A DNA stretch of 64,000 nucleotides from Chrysemys picta bellii (Eukaryota; Chordata; Testudines; Emydidae): assembly GCF_011386835.1 (NCBI RefSeq), contig NC_088796.1, positions 29,529,011 to 29,593,010 of the forward strand, in the 5' to 3' direction. How positions within the stretch are numbered: position 1 is the first letter of the stretch; the number at the start of each line of letters is the position of its first letter. Below are positions 34,203 through 46,008 of the stretch, piece by piece. Position numbers and translations under genes: made by a program. The notes beneath the pieces were generated by a model. The model made no database searches. It worked only from the letters and a program-made list of their open reading frames with translations, and was not told where the DNA came from.

Positions 34203-36171
34203 CATAGGCTGCTCTGTACAGAAAACTGGAGCAAACAATGTAATCCATTGACTTGTAGTTCTGAATAGGGCTGTCAATTAATTGCAGTTTTAATCACAGT
34301 GTTAAACAATAATAGAATACCAATTTAAATTTATTATAAATATTTGATGTTTTTCTACATTTTCAAATATATTGATTTCAATTACAAGACAGAATACAAA
34401 GTGTACAGTGCTCACTTTATATTATTTATTATTACAAATATTTGCACTGTAAAAAAAGATAAACAAAAAATAGTATTTTTCAGTTCACCTCTTATAAGTG
34501 ATGTAGTGCAATCTCTTTATCGTGAAAGTGCAACTTATAAATGTAGAATTTTTTTTGCATAACTGCACTGAAAAACAAAACCATGTAAAACTTTAGAACC
34601 TACAAGTCTACACAGTCCTACTTCTTGTACAGCCAGTCGCTAAGACAAACAAGTTTATTGACATTTACGGGAGATAATGCTGTCCTGTTCTTATTTACAA
34701 TGTCACCTGAAAGTGAGAACGGGCATTTGCATAGCACTGTTGTAGCCAGCGTTGCAAGGAATTTACGTGCTAGATATGCTAAACATGTGTATGCCCCTTC
34801 ATGCTTCGACCACCATTCCAGAGGACATGCTTCCATGCTGAATTAAAATTTATATTCTATTATTGTTTAACAGTGTGATTAAAACTGTGCAAAGAAAGAT
34901 TGATGGTATTGCTGCTGCCTAGCCTTCCCTGTTGAATTTCTGCTGGAGAAGGCCAGCTTTACATTATGATCAAGCTTTCATACTATCCTTCCCATGTGAG
35001 TCTGTTAAGGGAATGGGTTCAATCAGTGCTTCCTCCAGCTGCCCAGGGCAGCATTACTCATATTTGAGGTTACATTGGCCCCTTGGGGCTCCAGCACTAG
35101 AGAGGTTGTGACCACTTTTTGACACTACAGCCCTCCTGTGTCTGGTAGACTTTCCACCATTAGGGACCTACTCCAAGGTATACCTCAGTAAAAGAAAAGG
35201 CACTAAGCCATAGTGTGAAAATCCAGTGTGTTTCATTGTTTCTGGATTTATACAACTACAGTATGAAACAAACAAGCTAAACTAGTTTTGGATTGTGTTC
35301 TTTCTTAGCTCCCTTCCAGCCAGATTGGTTTTATATGCTAGACTCTTACAAGAGTCAGTAAGACATAATGCCATGGTTCTCTCAGCTTCTTCTTGTGGAC
35401 CACAGGGGACAGGAAGGAGCCTCTCTTCTCCCAACACCACAATTCATGACTGCTTTGCTCTCAAGATATTTCAACCTGTAGAGGTACTTGTGGTCCAAAG
35501 ACCACAGTCTCATAACCACAGAGAGAATGGATTTTAAAGTACACATTAGGCAAACACAGTGCTTATTTAGATTGCACAGTTCAAGCACAAACTTATCCCA
35601 AATCTGTGGGATCATCAATTCTGTTTTGGCCAGATGATTTCAGGCTAATCTATTCCACTCTGTCTGGCTTTCATTCACTCTTGCCAATAATAGTACTGGG
35701 TTCTGCAAACATAAATTCAACATAACTCCCACCAGAGGGAATTGTATTTAGAGCACATTTTCATTATTTTTGTGTACTCTCATGCTGGAGCTGGAAATAG
35801 ATTGTATAAGGGAGGAAGACTGGCCTTGAGGAAGGGAGGTGTTCAGATAGTATGGGATGGGGCCCAGGTACATAGGTAGGTACCAAGGCAGGTAAATCTG
35901 TGGTTAATATTTATATATAAGGGTCTCGATTCCTGAAATCTGTTCCCACTCTTCATATGTTACCATTACATTCTATTCACTCTGATTTTTGGGGGGGAGG
36001 GATTTACACAATATTCCTAAAATAAGAAAGTTTATAAGATGTGCAGTGAGTTTGGTGTTTGTGCACAGGAAAGAGATTAAAAAAATTTAGTTCATAAGAA
36101 CTGTGCTGAAGTGTGGACTCTAGAGCATAGTATTATCTGGGATGGGGTTTAGGAAGTATACCTAATCCTTC

Positions 36172-36240
36172 TTCATCGTGGGGGGCTGGACTAGATGCCC
36201 TCTCAAGGTCCCTTACAGCCACACTTCTCTATTTCCAATA
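36172..36240 (+). repeat. CR1-like 3' tail fragment
   Basis: GGGGCTGGACTAGATGCCCT then CTCAAGGTCCCTTACAGCC matches the shared 3' tail of CR1 LINEs and their SINEs. It is too short to decide which. Confidence 0.6.
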
Positions 36241-36431
36241 TGTCCTGTTGTTTTTAACAGGACCGTTTTCGTGGGGAAGTTAGCAAAATAGTGTTGGAAC
36301 AATAAAAGGGCTTGCAGTTTGACACATGCCTTCTATGTCTCTGAACAGTAAACATAAAAGTTCCATGTAAGTAAAAATGCTTGCAGATGTTTGTATTTGT
36401 CAACTAAGTATCAGTCATTTTGTCTTTGTAG

Positions 36432-36597
36432 CTGGAGCCCATGCTCACAACAGTAGTTCCATTGTACTCGTTGAAGTTGGGAAGAGACTATGAGATTCGA
36501 GTCCGATCGAGACAACGTGCATCTGAAAAATTTGGGGAGTTTAGTGAAGCCCTTTATGTGTCTCTTTCTTCAATTAGCTCAGTTCTGTGTAATGAAG
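36432..36597 (+). CDS. GHR: growth hormone receptor, exon 7
   Basis: At 166 bp this equals human exon 7. It encodes the rest of the second fibronectin-type domain, where receptor dimer contacts lie. It begins on a full codon after TTTGTAG and ends with one base (G) before GTAAGT. The translation has [18 protein letters not shown] and the membrane-proximal signature [15 protein letters not shown]. The WSXWS-like box is FGEFS here, where human and most other sequences I know have YGEFS. It also keeps the unpaired juxtamembrane Cys (SSVLCNEG). Confidence 0.95.
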
Positions 36598-37094
36598 GTA
36601 AGTGAGGAAAAATGACTCTGCAAAGAAGTGTCATTCTAAACAATGCCCTGCTTTCCATTGCTTCCTCTCCTTAGTGTTTAGTACTTGAATACATTAGAAA
36701 CTCAGATGACTGCAATAAAAAAAACACTTAGTGAGACTGGCCCTCTGGCACAGCAGAAGATCCTTGCATTGTGGTACAGGAAGGACAGATTCGGACACAA
36801 ACTCAGCGAGGCTGTTTCCCAACTTTGCGGAGATAAAAATAATTTTAGGATCATTAATGAGTTCTGTAGTTCACGCCATACACACTTAGATAAGGGCAAT
36901 TACACTGTGAAAGCAGTTAGCTTTCCTCCTGGCCTGCCAGAGATGGCGAGGGATAGTAACTTTCTGACTCCTGCTCCTCTACCCATTTTTAAAAAGAGCT
37001 TTAGAAAAAGAAAAACAGCTGATATGAGCCTTCCCATTTCTTTTTATCTAAAAAAAAAAAAAGGAACTGATCCTTCTGAAACATCGTTGGGCCT

Positions 37095-37425
37095 GACCTT
37101 CAAATTTACCAACTCAAAACTTGATATCATTGGCAAATTTATTTAGTTCTGTTTTACTCTTTTTTCCAGATCACTAGTAGAGATGTAAAATAAAACTGGA
37201 CCAAACAATGATCCCTTCAAAATCCTACTAGACACCTCCCGTCCACTGTTTATATTGCCAGTTTCTATGGACATTTAGCCGGTGTTCTGTCCATATGGTA
37301 CTGTTCTTCCTATCCACGTCAATTCAAACTAAATTTTCAAGTAAGATTTTGTGGAAACAGAATGACAAAATACCTTAATAAAGTCCAAATACACTGTGCT
37401 TGCTGGGTTCCCTTCATCCTTAAAG
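37095..37425 (-). repeat. CR1 LINE fragment, antisense
   Basis: The sequence ATCATTGGCAAATTTATTTA, TTCCAGATCACTAGTAGAG, and AATACCTTAATAAAGTCCAA then ATACACTGTG is the antisense of CR1 reverse-transcriptase coding sequence, with many indels. It is non-functional. Confidence 0.65.
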
Positions 37426-37539
37426 CCCGGATTCTGGAAGCTGAGCCATATGGGTTCACATGTACCTCTGACTTCAGTGCTGACCTGAGTTCTGTATTTG
37501 GCATTTCTCAGTTTTGGAGCACAAAGTTAGATCTGAAAA

Positions 37540-37745
37540 TTTTTGCCTTAAAGTTAGGCACTTAAATCCTTGTGTAGGCACCTAATTTTTCAAAAATGCT
37601 GCGCATCCACAAATCCCGTTGACTTTAGTGGGACTTTTGGGTGCTCTGCACCTTTTCAAATGGGGCCTGTTATTTAGGTATCTCCATATGGATTTAGGTG
37701 CCTAATTTCAAGCACATTAGCTTGAAAATTTGGCCTAAGTATCAG
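37540..37745. repeat. interspersed repeat (SINE-tail-like)
   Basis: TTAGGCACTTAAATCC, GTAGGCACCTAATTTTTCAA and TTTAGGTGCCTAATTTCAAG form a family of GGCACCTAA units also seen at about 44880-44970. I recognise this as a common turtle interspersed repeat and cannot name the family. Confidence 0.5.
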
Positions 37746-38416
37746 AAAGCTGAGCTGTTAACTGAATGGGAAAAGTGGTCTCTGAAAATATTTTTTATAT
37801 TTATGTTCTTACATACAGTTTTAAAGCTCCTTGTTCAATCCTTCTTGGCCAGAAAAAATGAGTGAAGTCTAAAATTAAAACAGGGAATCAGGAATCTTAA
37901 GGGCTACAGCCAGAACAGATTTTCGTATGTATTCCTAATTTGTTACCCTTTACAGTCACCGCTTCAGTAGAATGAGAATACCATTATTTAAGAAGAATGT
38001 TTCACTTATCAGTATGGTTTCTCATTCCTATCATACCACACATGTTAAGTTCTCTCCTTGCATGTGCCAGGCTGCAAGGCGGAGGGAAAAGGGGGAAAAA
38101 GCCATCAACCTTTGTAAAATTGATACTGCTCAAAACATAAGTGACCAGCCTGGCCTTGTGGAGAGGCGCATGCTGGCTGTTGCATCATGTTACACTGTTG
38201 GGTGATTGCCTGGGCCAAAGGGCATGGTTTGCTCAGAAAGGAGGATGGCTTACCTTTAGTCTAGTGAAGACATCTGCTACCAGTAATGAGCACTCTTCTC
38301 TTGCTTAGAGGAGCAGTAAAATACACCGTGCAGCAAGGTTTGCTGGCTGTACTATCACTGTCAGGCCCTGAGAAGGCAGGATATTTCCTTCCATGCATGC
38401 ATCTGTCTCCTTCTTA

Positions 38417-38643
38417 GGCTATGTCTACGCTACAGGTTATGTCGACATAATTTATGTCGCTCTGTGGGAGGAGTGAATAAATCACCCCCTGAGCGATATA
38501 AGTTACACCAACATAGCTACTGCAACTCGCGGGGGCTGGAGCAGTTAAGCCGACGGGAGAGTTCTCTCCCATCAACTTAGAGCAGCTACATTAGAGAGCT
38601 TACAGCAGCGCAGCTGTAAACTGTAAATAGTGTAGCTGTGCCC
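38417..38643. mobile_element. Harbinger-like MITE
   Basis: The left end GGCTATGTCTACGCTAC and right end TAGTGTAGCTGTGCCC are inverted copies of each other, and match the MITEs at 45786 and 59673. It is non-coding, with several GTTGTCGAC-like CpG-bearing segments now decayed. Confidence 0.65.
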
Positions 38644-38931
38644 TTCAAGTAAGTGCTTCTGCCCATGCTACCTTTGCCAGGATTTGGTTCTATAATAGAA
38701 AACTTCATCTTGTTTTCAAGGTGTCGAATTGGACTCATAAAACGCAGTATTAAGTTGAGATTGGAAGGACATTTTTACTTGTGTTTTGCGCAGAATTTTT
38801 AGTTGAGTGACCAAAGGTCCCATAAAATACATAACTTGTGGAATCCTTTGGCACTGAAGGGAAAGTTAAATGTAAGGTCACAGCAAAGCCTTGCAGATTC
38901 CTGCCAATATGATTTTGTTATGTTGTTTCAG

Positions 38932-39022
38932 AAATCGAGTTTCCATGGCTCTTGGTTATCGTCTTTGGAACATTTGGGCTGATAGTGGTGATGTTCTTAA
39001 TTCTGTTCTCTAAACACCGAAG
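38932..39022 (+). CDS. GHR: growth hormone receptor, exon 8 (transmembrane)
   Basis: The 91-bp exon, same length as in human, encodes the single transmembrane helix. The translation is EIEFPWLLVIVFGTFGLIVV, then MFLILFSKHR and a split Arg codon. About 24 hydrophobic residues are followed by a basic stop-transfer cluster (SKHRR). The acceptor is TGTTTCAG and the donor is GTAAAT. The phase (two bases completing the Glu codon begun by the last G of exon 7) agrees with exons 7 and 9. Confidence 0.95.
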
Positions 39023-41032
39023 GTAAATGTGCTTCATCTGTTCACTTTTCTTTAGCAGTTGTTTGCCGTGATCCATTATGTCATCAAATCACACATTTGT
39101 ACTGCCCTTTCAGTAAAGTCTACTGAATCTTACGTTGCATGTTGAGTTGACATCCAAATTTGCTGTGAGGAGTTTGCTGTCTGTAGATTCGAAAAAGCAG
39201 TTAAAGAAAATTCTGTAGTAGCAGCCTAATGATAGTCATCTAATTTAAATACTTCCAGAGATACAGCTGACTTAAAAAAAACAGCCACAACTGCTGTCTT
39301 GTCTGTTGCAGTTACAGGCAAGATAACTATAAGATGAGGCAATTCATTCTCAGCTCTGCAGTGGCCTGTGGAATAGAAAATTTTCTGAATTATGAGGTGC
39401 ATTTTTTAAAAATTGTCTGGTTTTAGCAGGCTTACATTGAAAAAAAGAGAGGGGGGAAGTAATCTATTCCTTGAGATTTTTCAATCAACTTCATACTGAA
39501 GATGAACTTTTTATTTGTCCCTGAACAATGGAACTTGTCCCTGTGAGGTTTATATGTAAAACAACTGAATTGTAGCCCTTTATTTTAAAAGTTTTTACAC
39601 CATTTTCAGGATAAAGCTGGTGGTACATGGAACTCATTGGTTTTATTGAACTTCTGCAGAGTAGTTTCACATATTGATGGCTCCTACTCCTTCCAGGCTG
39701 CAGATGTCATGTCCTTGCTACTCGTAACTAGAACTGGGCAATTACTCGATATGGGGATTGGACATCTAAATCACATGGTATTATTTCTCATGCATGATTG
39801 GATGACTGAAACTTTTTATAAACAGCAGGAGAAAAAGAAAGAAAGTTCATGATGACCATGGATAAAAAGGACATAAATACTGATGAAGTGAACTCATGGC
39901 ACTCGTTTAAATGTGTGTTCATGGATATCTCTTGCAGACTTCACTCAGCTGAATTGGTACCTCAGCACCCTCCTCAGCTAAGAAACAAGGGCATAATCAA
40001 GAGTAACTTATTTAAAGTATTCTTGTAAATTCCCCCCCAACACACACACACACACACACAAAAACCCCAATGGTCTTGCATATGTACATTTAAATATGTA
40101 GACTAAAGTGTTTTTCACATGCCAAGAGGAGCAAAATTCAATACAAGGCCCACAAGATGGAACCACTAGTTTAAAAGGTCATTAAAGCTCTGGAACTAGT
40201 TCTGTGATACAGTAGCCCTGAAGCAGAAACTTTGGAAAAAAATATGTGTCGTGGGAGCCAGTAGTCCGTCAGTTCACTCTTCTATTGGACAAGAAGCTAG
40301 ATACATTATAAAAGGAAAGCAGGATTTTCCTTTCATGGATATGGTAAACCTGTTGGTGAAAGAGGGGAAGGAACTAGAGAGGAGGAGGTGTGTGTGCCCA
40401 CAGTTAATGTAAAACCTAGCTTTTCACAAAACACAGGAAATAGTTGAAGATCAGTTCTTTTTCACATAGGCTAAAATTCACCACTGTGTAGAGTACCACA
40501 TAAGGCCTACAAACATTTCAATATCACTTAATGATGCACAGAGAGCATGCTGGCCCTCTCCCCATTATGATTATCTCCAGATTGCTGTCCTGGAAATTTG
40601 TTATGTTAGTGGATGGTCTGAATTTACAAACACAATCCATTTAACATTTTGCTTTCATTAATCTGCAGGTTTTGTTTAGCGTGCCTGAAATACCTTCCCT
40701 CCCTTTCACTGCCTGACCCTTTCCATTCCTCTGTGTACTACTTATTGGACTTCTGCAAGATCCCCTTATCCCTGAAGATGCTTAGGGAAAGTCTCTTGGC
40801 ATGCTGAGTAATCCATGCTGACTCATAAGGTTCAGAAAACCTGTTTCTTATTGGAAATGAGACTAGTAAACAGCATTTTTTTTCTTTAACATTTTTAAAT
40901 TGAGACCATCACACAGGAGTCTTGGAATAAATAAGCAATAAAGCAATGGAATGCCAACATCTTATTTCTGTATGCCAAAAAAAGTAACAGGTTAAATTAT
41001 TTGGAATTAAAAGCCAATTTTTATTTTTCAAG
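39023..41032 (+). other. GHR: GHR intron 8
   Basis: AT-rich intron with a CA microsatellite at 40040-40060. The 71-aa frame at 39637-39852 shows no domain. No other gene is seen. Confidence 0.85.
40040..40060. repeat. (CA)n microsatellite
   Basis: About ten CA units, preceded by a short C run. Confidence 0.9.
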
Positions 41033-41102
41033 GTTAAAAATGCTGATTCTTCCTCCAGTTCCAGCTCCAAAGATTAAAGGGATTGATCCAGACCTCTTGA
41101 AG
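41033..41102 (+). CDS. GHR: growth hormone receptor, exon 9 (Box 1)
   Basis: The 70-bp exon matches the human length. It encodes [20 protein letters not shown], then [12 protein letters not shown] is Box 1, the proline-rich JAK2 docking site just inside the membrane. The first base completes the Arg codon split at exon 8, and the exon ends on a full codon before GTAATT. Box 1 prolines are intact, so JAK2 coupling should be kept. Confidence 0.95.
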
Positions 41103-41376
41103 GTAATTTTATATTGTACAATATAATTCTGCAGAGTGGGCATCAGTTCAGTGATGATACTTGAAAAAAAGCTTTCCCATGCAGCCGGATTTTGCAGGAA
41201 AACTATAAGATAGGTGTTTCATGCTGGGAGAGATGCTAGAGTATTTAACATAATACACCGTGCAACTGCTACCATTGCAACAGTTACTTTTCCTTGAACA
41301 AATGTGTTACATAAAAAAGCATAACCATTCTTGACTATTTCCTTTATAACATATACATTTTGGTTTTGCTCTGTAG
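41103..41376 (+). other. GHR: GHR intron 9
   Basis: A 274-bp intron, GTAATT to CTGTAG. In mammals, alternative acceptors at the exon 9 boundary give truncated receptors; I cannot judge that here. Confidence 0.9.
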
Positions 41377-42357
41377 AAAGGAAAGCTAGATGAAGTGAAC
41401 TCCATCTTAGCCAGCCACGACAGCTACAAGCCACAATTGTATAACGACGACTCATGGGTTGAGTTTATCGAACTGGATATAGATGACCCCGATGAGAAGA
41501 CTGACGGATTGGACACTGACAGGCTCCTGGGTGACGACCATTGTAAGTCTCACAACTGTCTTGGAGTGAAAGATGATGATTCTGGACGTGCCAGCTGTTG
41601 TGAACCGGATATTCCAGAGACTGACTTCAGTGCTAGCGACACATGTGATGGCACCTCAGATATTGATCAGTCCAAAAAGATAAATGAAAAAGAAGAGGAT
41701 CTCTTGTGCCTTGATCAAAAAGATAATGATGAGTCACATGCTAGTTCTGCTGACCCAACTATCCAGAAGCCTAATACTAATATTCAGTCTGAAGATAACC
41801 AGTCAAAGCCGCCATTTGCTGACAGTATTGAATCAACTAGCCCACCTGTCCGTACACAGATAAGCAACCAGAGTTCAGTAGCAAATATTGACTTTTATGC
41901 ACAAGTAAGTGACGTTACCCCAGCAGGAAGTGTTGTACTTTCACCAGGGCAAACAAACAAGACGAGGAGAACACAGTGTGACGCCTACACAGAACCAGCT
42001 ATACAATGTCAACCAAACTTCACCATGGACAACGCCTACTTCTGTGAGGCGGATGTGAAAAAATGTATCGCTGCGACACCTCACGATGCGGTTGAGCCAC
42101 ATGTGCAGGAGCAGAGCTTCAATGAGGATGTTTACTTCACCACAGAGAGCCTTACCACTACTGCTGAGAATCCAGGTGCAGCTGCAGTAGAAGCCTCAAG
42201 TTCCGAAATGCCTGTCCCAGACTATACCTCCATTCACATAGTGCACTCTCCACAGGGCCTTGTACTCAATGCTACTGCGCTGCCTGTGCCAGACAAAGAA
42301 TTTATGATATCATGTGGCTACGTGAGCACAGACCAACTGAACAAAATCATGCCGTAG
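41377..42357 (+). CDS. GHR: growth hormone receptor, exon 10 (cytoplasmic tail and stop)
   Basis: This exon supplies 326 codons plus TAG, the bulk of the cytoplasmic domain. Near its start is [18 protein letters not shown], the ubiquitin-dependent endocytosis motif. Tyrosine sites for STAT5 docking and other SH2 proteins appear at [39 protein letters not shown] and SCGYVSTDQ, spaced as in human. The C-terminus is [14 protein letters not shown], as in human. The frame is unbroken from the CTGTAG acceptor to the stop. An ATG at 41395 lies inside the exon and is not a start. The antisense frame at 41219-41455 is a shadow. Confidence 0.97.
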   Translation, partial: KGKLDEVNSILASHDSYKPQLYNDDSWVEFIELDIDDPDEKTDGLDTDRLLGDDHCKSHNCLGVKDDDSGRASCCEPDIPETDFSASDTCDGTSDIDQSKKINEKEEDLLCLDQKDNDESHASSADPTIQKPNTNIQSEDNQSKPPFADSIESTSPPVRTQISNQSSVANIDFYAQVSDVTPAGSVVLSPGQTNKTRRTQCDAYTEPAIQCQPNFTMDNAYFCEADVKKCIAATPHDAVEPHVQEQSFNEDVYFTTESLTTTAENPGAAAVEASSSEMPVPDYTSIHIVHSPQGLVLNATALPVPDKEFMISCGYVSTDQLNKIMP

Positions 42358-44185
42358 CCTTTCTTTGATAATGTGCGTACAGTATGTATTTAACGGCATA
42401 GAGTTGGCTTGGGCTTATATGCTTAAACCAAAATAATGTTTTAAACTTTTTTGTGGTTCTTATGCTTTTACCTGAAATGTCAAAACGGAAAACGTTAAAT
42501 CAAAATATTCCCATTGTGTATTGTAAATATTATCTATGAATTGTCTCAAAAGACTGTTTAGTAGCAGTGACTGTCTTGTTATTGTGGGTGTTGATTTTTG
42601 TGATACTACGCATTGAATGACTATGTTTAATATACAGTAAATCATGCTTTTTGAAAAAGCTAATGTCAGGTGGTTTTTGAAGTTTGAGAATTTAATGCAA
42701 ATCATATCACGTGCTGAGATCTTTATATCAGTAACTGGGAACTGAAAATATAAAATAGGTGGGAAAGCAAAAGTTGTTTGGATAAATACATTTATTTTGA
42801 ATTATATAAATTAATAAATATTTTAGACAAAGGCGTGGATATTTTATATTCTACTACATACTGTAGTTTAAATATGATGATCCATTTAAGGAATGTATTT
42901 GCTGCAATCTGATAAGAGCTTGTTCCTGCTTCAGTCATTGCGGGGGGGGGGGGGGGGGGGGAATTAGTTTTTTACAGAGCCATTTTTATACCTCCAAAGA
43001 AACCTAAAGAGAAATTAAAAATTGTAGCAACTCACATTATCTGATTATATTAATTTCTTACCGCAAGTATAGAAAAGTATTAATAAATTTAAGTCTTTCA
43101 GAAAACTTTACAATGTACAATTCGAATCCATTCTTCACTGGATTCTGGTTAGTGGCAATAATACACGTGTATAACAGTAGAAACAACAGCAAGTTTTTGT
43201 TTACCAAGATCTTTAAAGACTTACAATTACACTTTTATTGAATGGTTCTCAAGCTCTGGTGACTTGGCAGCTTTATTTCTTCACATGGGAACAAATTCTG
43301 AAGTCCTCACTGAGACAAATCTGCTGTTGAAGTCACTGGTAGCTTTGCCTGAGAATTGAATAAGAGTTAAGGAAGAACTTCAGGATTTGGCCAACAGTGC
43401 ATTTTTGAAGCTGTAAACAATCAAATGAAGTTAACAGAACAAAGGAGTTTGAGTACAGTATTGTTCAACAGTGTGTTTTCTTTTTCACAGCCTAACACAG
43501 AGAGAGATAGTGTCTCTCAGCGACATTAGGAAGACTTTCAGAAATCTATAAAAGAGAAAACCAAAATGCAGTGGGATAGCTTTCTTCATTCTTATGCATT
43601 TTTAAGAAAGTGATAAAGCTTTGCAATGAACCATTATTTGCTTAAGAAGTAGCCTTTATAAGAAAGGGTTTCCATCTTAGCAGAAATATTTTTAGAAAGC
43701 AAACATAAACAGGGATTTTAATTTCCCTTTTCTTAAGTGAATAGCAAGCTATGGGCCCAATGAGGCAGACCTTGCTTACATGAGCACTCCCACTTAATTC
43801 AGTGGGACTCAGCCTTTGACAAAGGGCTGCAGAACTGAACCTTATGGTTGGATGGGATTTAAGTTTAGCATGTACTTTATGGTAAATGTTTATTAAATAT
43901 TCTGCTAACAGCTATATTATTTAGTTTCATATAAAATTTAATAAGTGTACGACACTAATGCGATTAACAGCTATGTATGTGTTTGGAAAAAGTTTCTTAC
44001 TATATTTCTATTGCCAAAAATAGAAGATACCTCAATCAATCTCAGAATGTCATTTTGGTACTTTAGTGGTTACACAAGTCATTATACACCAGTATGAAGA
44101 TTTGTGCCTTTCAATTTCTATTTAACTTTCCTTATGTCAGTGTTTTTTCTTTCAAAGTTTAATAAATTTATTTTCTTTGATCCAT
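42358..44185 (+). other. GHR: GHR 3' UTR (extent inferred)
   Basis: AT-rich sequence after the stop. AATAAA-type signals occur near 42811, 43083 and 44160; the last is followed by a TTTATTTTCTTTGATCC-type U-rich stretch, which makes a 3' end near 44180 plausible. Human GHR also has a long 3' UTR of over 2 kb. A 20-nt G homopolymer lies at 42942-42961. Confidence 0.55.
42942..42961 (+). repeat. poly-G tract, 20 nt
   Basis: An uninterrupted run of 20 G follows TCAGTCATTGC. On RNA it could stall polymerases or form a G-quadruplex. It could be partly an assembly artefact, since long homopolymers are error-prone. Confidence 0.85.
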
Positions 44186-44444
44186 CTTGACACGGTGTTC
44201 TTTATTGTAGATGCATTAAATATATTTTAGCATTTGTGAATTATGCCAGTGTATTCAGACTTTACCCAATAGAAAGCCAGGATTTTCCATCAAATGAAGC
44301 AGAAGGCAGCCACTCTTGTTTGGACCAGGAGCATTGCATGCTAGGACCTGTGTTTTCTGTGGGCCATATGTATACAGTTAAATATGAGGGTAGAATTAAT
44401 TGTACCTGGGCCACTTTGTATAAAAATTGAATAATAAATATTTA
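44186..44444. other. intergenic DNA after GHR
   Basis: AT-rich; no gene seen. Confidence 0.5.
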
Positions 44445-45010
44445 TTGGAGCAGGGACTTGAAGCTGGCTGTCCCATATCCCAGATGAGTGCCCTAACCCC
44501 TGGCCCATAGTGTCAAATCTCTTTTTCTGTAATTATTTACTACAAAGTGGAACAACTTCAGTAGGGGAGATTGAGAGCCCTACCCCAAAATCCCATTAGC
44601 CTGGTGGTCAGGGCACACACCTGAAAGGTTCAAGTGCCTGCTTCAAATCAGGTATGCAGAGTACACACATCACAGCCACCTGAGCAATTCATGACCAACT
44701 GCCGTCTTGCGTCTGAGATCTGCTCTGAGGGAAAAAAAACATTGGGCCATGGTGGGGAGATAAGGGGGGAATGCCTAGTTTGAGAATCCTACCGGGACTT
44801 AGGCATGAGCAAGGGCTCCAAGCAGTTTGTTAGCTCTGGGGCAGCATCAGCGCTGAGGCAGCTTTGTGCATGCCTACCAGGGAACATTTAGGCACGTAAT
44901 GGACTTTAGGCACCTACAGGGTTAGGTGACAGCTGTGCGGTGGTTTTGAGAATGTCAGTGGTGCCTAAATGTTGGACTTGAGGCAGTTGGGTGCCTGAGT
45001 AATACCTTTG
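44445..45010. repeat. two SINE-like repeats in opposite orientation
   Basis: At 44445-44520 the sequence ACTTGAAGCTGGCTGTCCCA, then GAGTGCCCTAACCCCTGGCC is an antisense tRNA-type SINE head. From about 44595, CCTGGTGGTCAGGGCACACA and AAAGGTTCAAGTGCCTGCTT form a plus-strand tRNA-like head with A and B boxes. It is followed by a body containing GGCACCTACAGGG and GTGGTGCCTAAATG units. No functional tRNA is present. Confidence 0.55.
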
Positions 45011-45785
45011 TGGATTTATCCTTAGGGCCCAATGCTGCCACTCTCTTACACAGAGGAGTAGCATCTTTCCAGTCCTGAAGTAACATATGACTCAATGTAA
45101 GAGTGTGAGAATCAGTCCCTCTTGAAATTGTTGACAAACAGCATGGCCAACCCCCTACTATAACTACATTTTCCTCCCTCAATTCTTCCTGCATGTAATC
45201 AGCACCCTGAGATTTTGCAATCAAATCACAGATGGCAAATGGACACTGGAGACAAGTAACAGTTCGGTGAAAAGCAAAACAATGTCACTTCACTGAATCC
45301 TTTTTCTGGCATTAAATAGTCATTGTTCTAAGCATGGGGAACAAATTAGGAGACTAATCGCTCGGTATGCTCAGATGCTTCCTGGTAGAGGCTGAATACT
45401 GAGACTACAATTCGATTCTCAAGGGGAGAGGGAAGGGTTTCAAGGTGCTGTATCTGCTGCTTCTATTGATGCCATTAGGAAATGGACTTAACTTGGAGAA
45501 GAGTGCGATTTCCATTCCTTCTCTGCATTGGTGACTACAGGAGATCCCTGGGTTTGAGGGTATTTTCGATAGACGGCTGAAAGAAAACCAGACGGTGTGA
45601 GTGCACTTCTACTGGGTTAAGAGCAGTTGGTTGGGGGTATTTTTTTTTTTTGGTTGTTTTTTTAATTTGTAATTTTGAGAAAGCTGATAGTTAAAGGCCT
45701 GTATTCGGCACTATATTGTCCCAAATAGTTTGTGTTCTCCCACATGTGGCTGAGCCCGTATGAGGGATGACTCTGTGACCTCATA
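45011..45785. other. intergenic DNA, no gene seen
   Basis: Unique-looking; a T-rich run lies near 45640-45665. Confidence 0.45.
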
Positions 45786-46008
45786 GGGTATGTCTACACT
45801 GCAATTAGTCACCCTTTGCTGGCCCATGCCAGCTGACTCAGGCTCGTGGGGCTAAGGCTAAGGCTGTTTAATTGCAGTGTAGATGTTTGGTCTTGGACTG
45901 CAGCCTATGCTCTGGAACCCTCTGACCACAATGAAACACCCCTTATCCCGAGCCCCACGAGCCTGGCCAGGCCAGCCTCAGGTGTCTAATTGCAGTGTAG
46001 ACATGCCC
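45786..46008. mobile_element. Harbinger-like MITE with clear ends
   Basis: The 223-bp element has near-perfect inverted ends, GGGTATGTCTACACTGCAAT and its inverse near ATTGCAGTGTAGACATGCCC. The 3-bp direct repeat ATA flanks it at 45783-45785 and 46009-46011. A second copy of the internal motif (AATTGCAGTGTAGATGTTTG) lies in the middle. It has no coding potential. The 3-bp duplication fits PIF/Harbinger. Confidence 0.78.

Larger units (their letters stand above)
28884..36431 (+). other. GHR: GHR intron 6
   Basis: The largest fully contained intron, 7.5 kb. It holds the 5S-derived SINE, a Cry I SINE, an antisense LINE split by a solo LTR, a hAT MITE and a CR1-like tail, each listed separately. 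The rest, including 29912-31520 and 34211-36170, is AT-rich sequence in which I see no gene. Donor GTATGA and acceptor TTTGTAG are canonical. Confidence 0.85.
36598..38931 (+). other. GHR: GHR intron 7
   Basis: Donor GTAAGT, acceptor TGTTTCAG. It includes an antisense CR1 fragment (about 37095-37425), an old SINE-tail-like repeat (about 37540-37745) and a Harbinger-like MITE (38417-38643). The 153-aa frame at 36685-37146 begins just after exon 7 but runs into the antisense CR1 and a poly-A run, so it is not a gene. Confidence 0.85.

Noticed and set aside
36685..37146. 153-aa plus-strand frame just after GHR exon 7
   Set aside because: It lies in intron 7, runs through a poly-A (Lys) stretch and into antisense CR1 sequence, and shows no domain. 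Exon 7 has a strong donor before it.
41395..42357. Separate intronless 320-aa gene
   Set aside because: The frame is the last coding exon of GHR; the true exon begins at 41377 after an AG acceptor, and the first ATG is internal.
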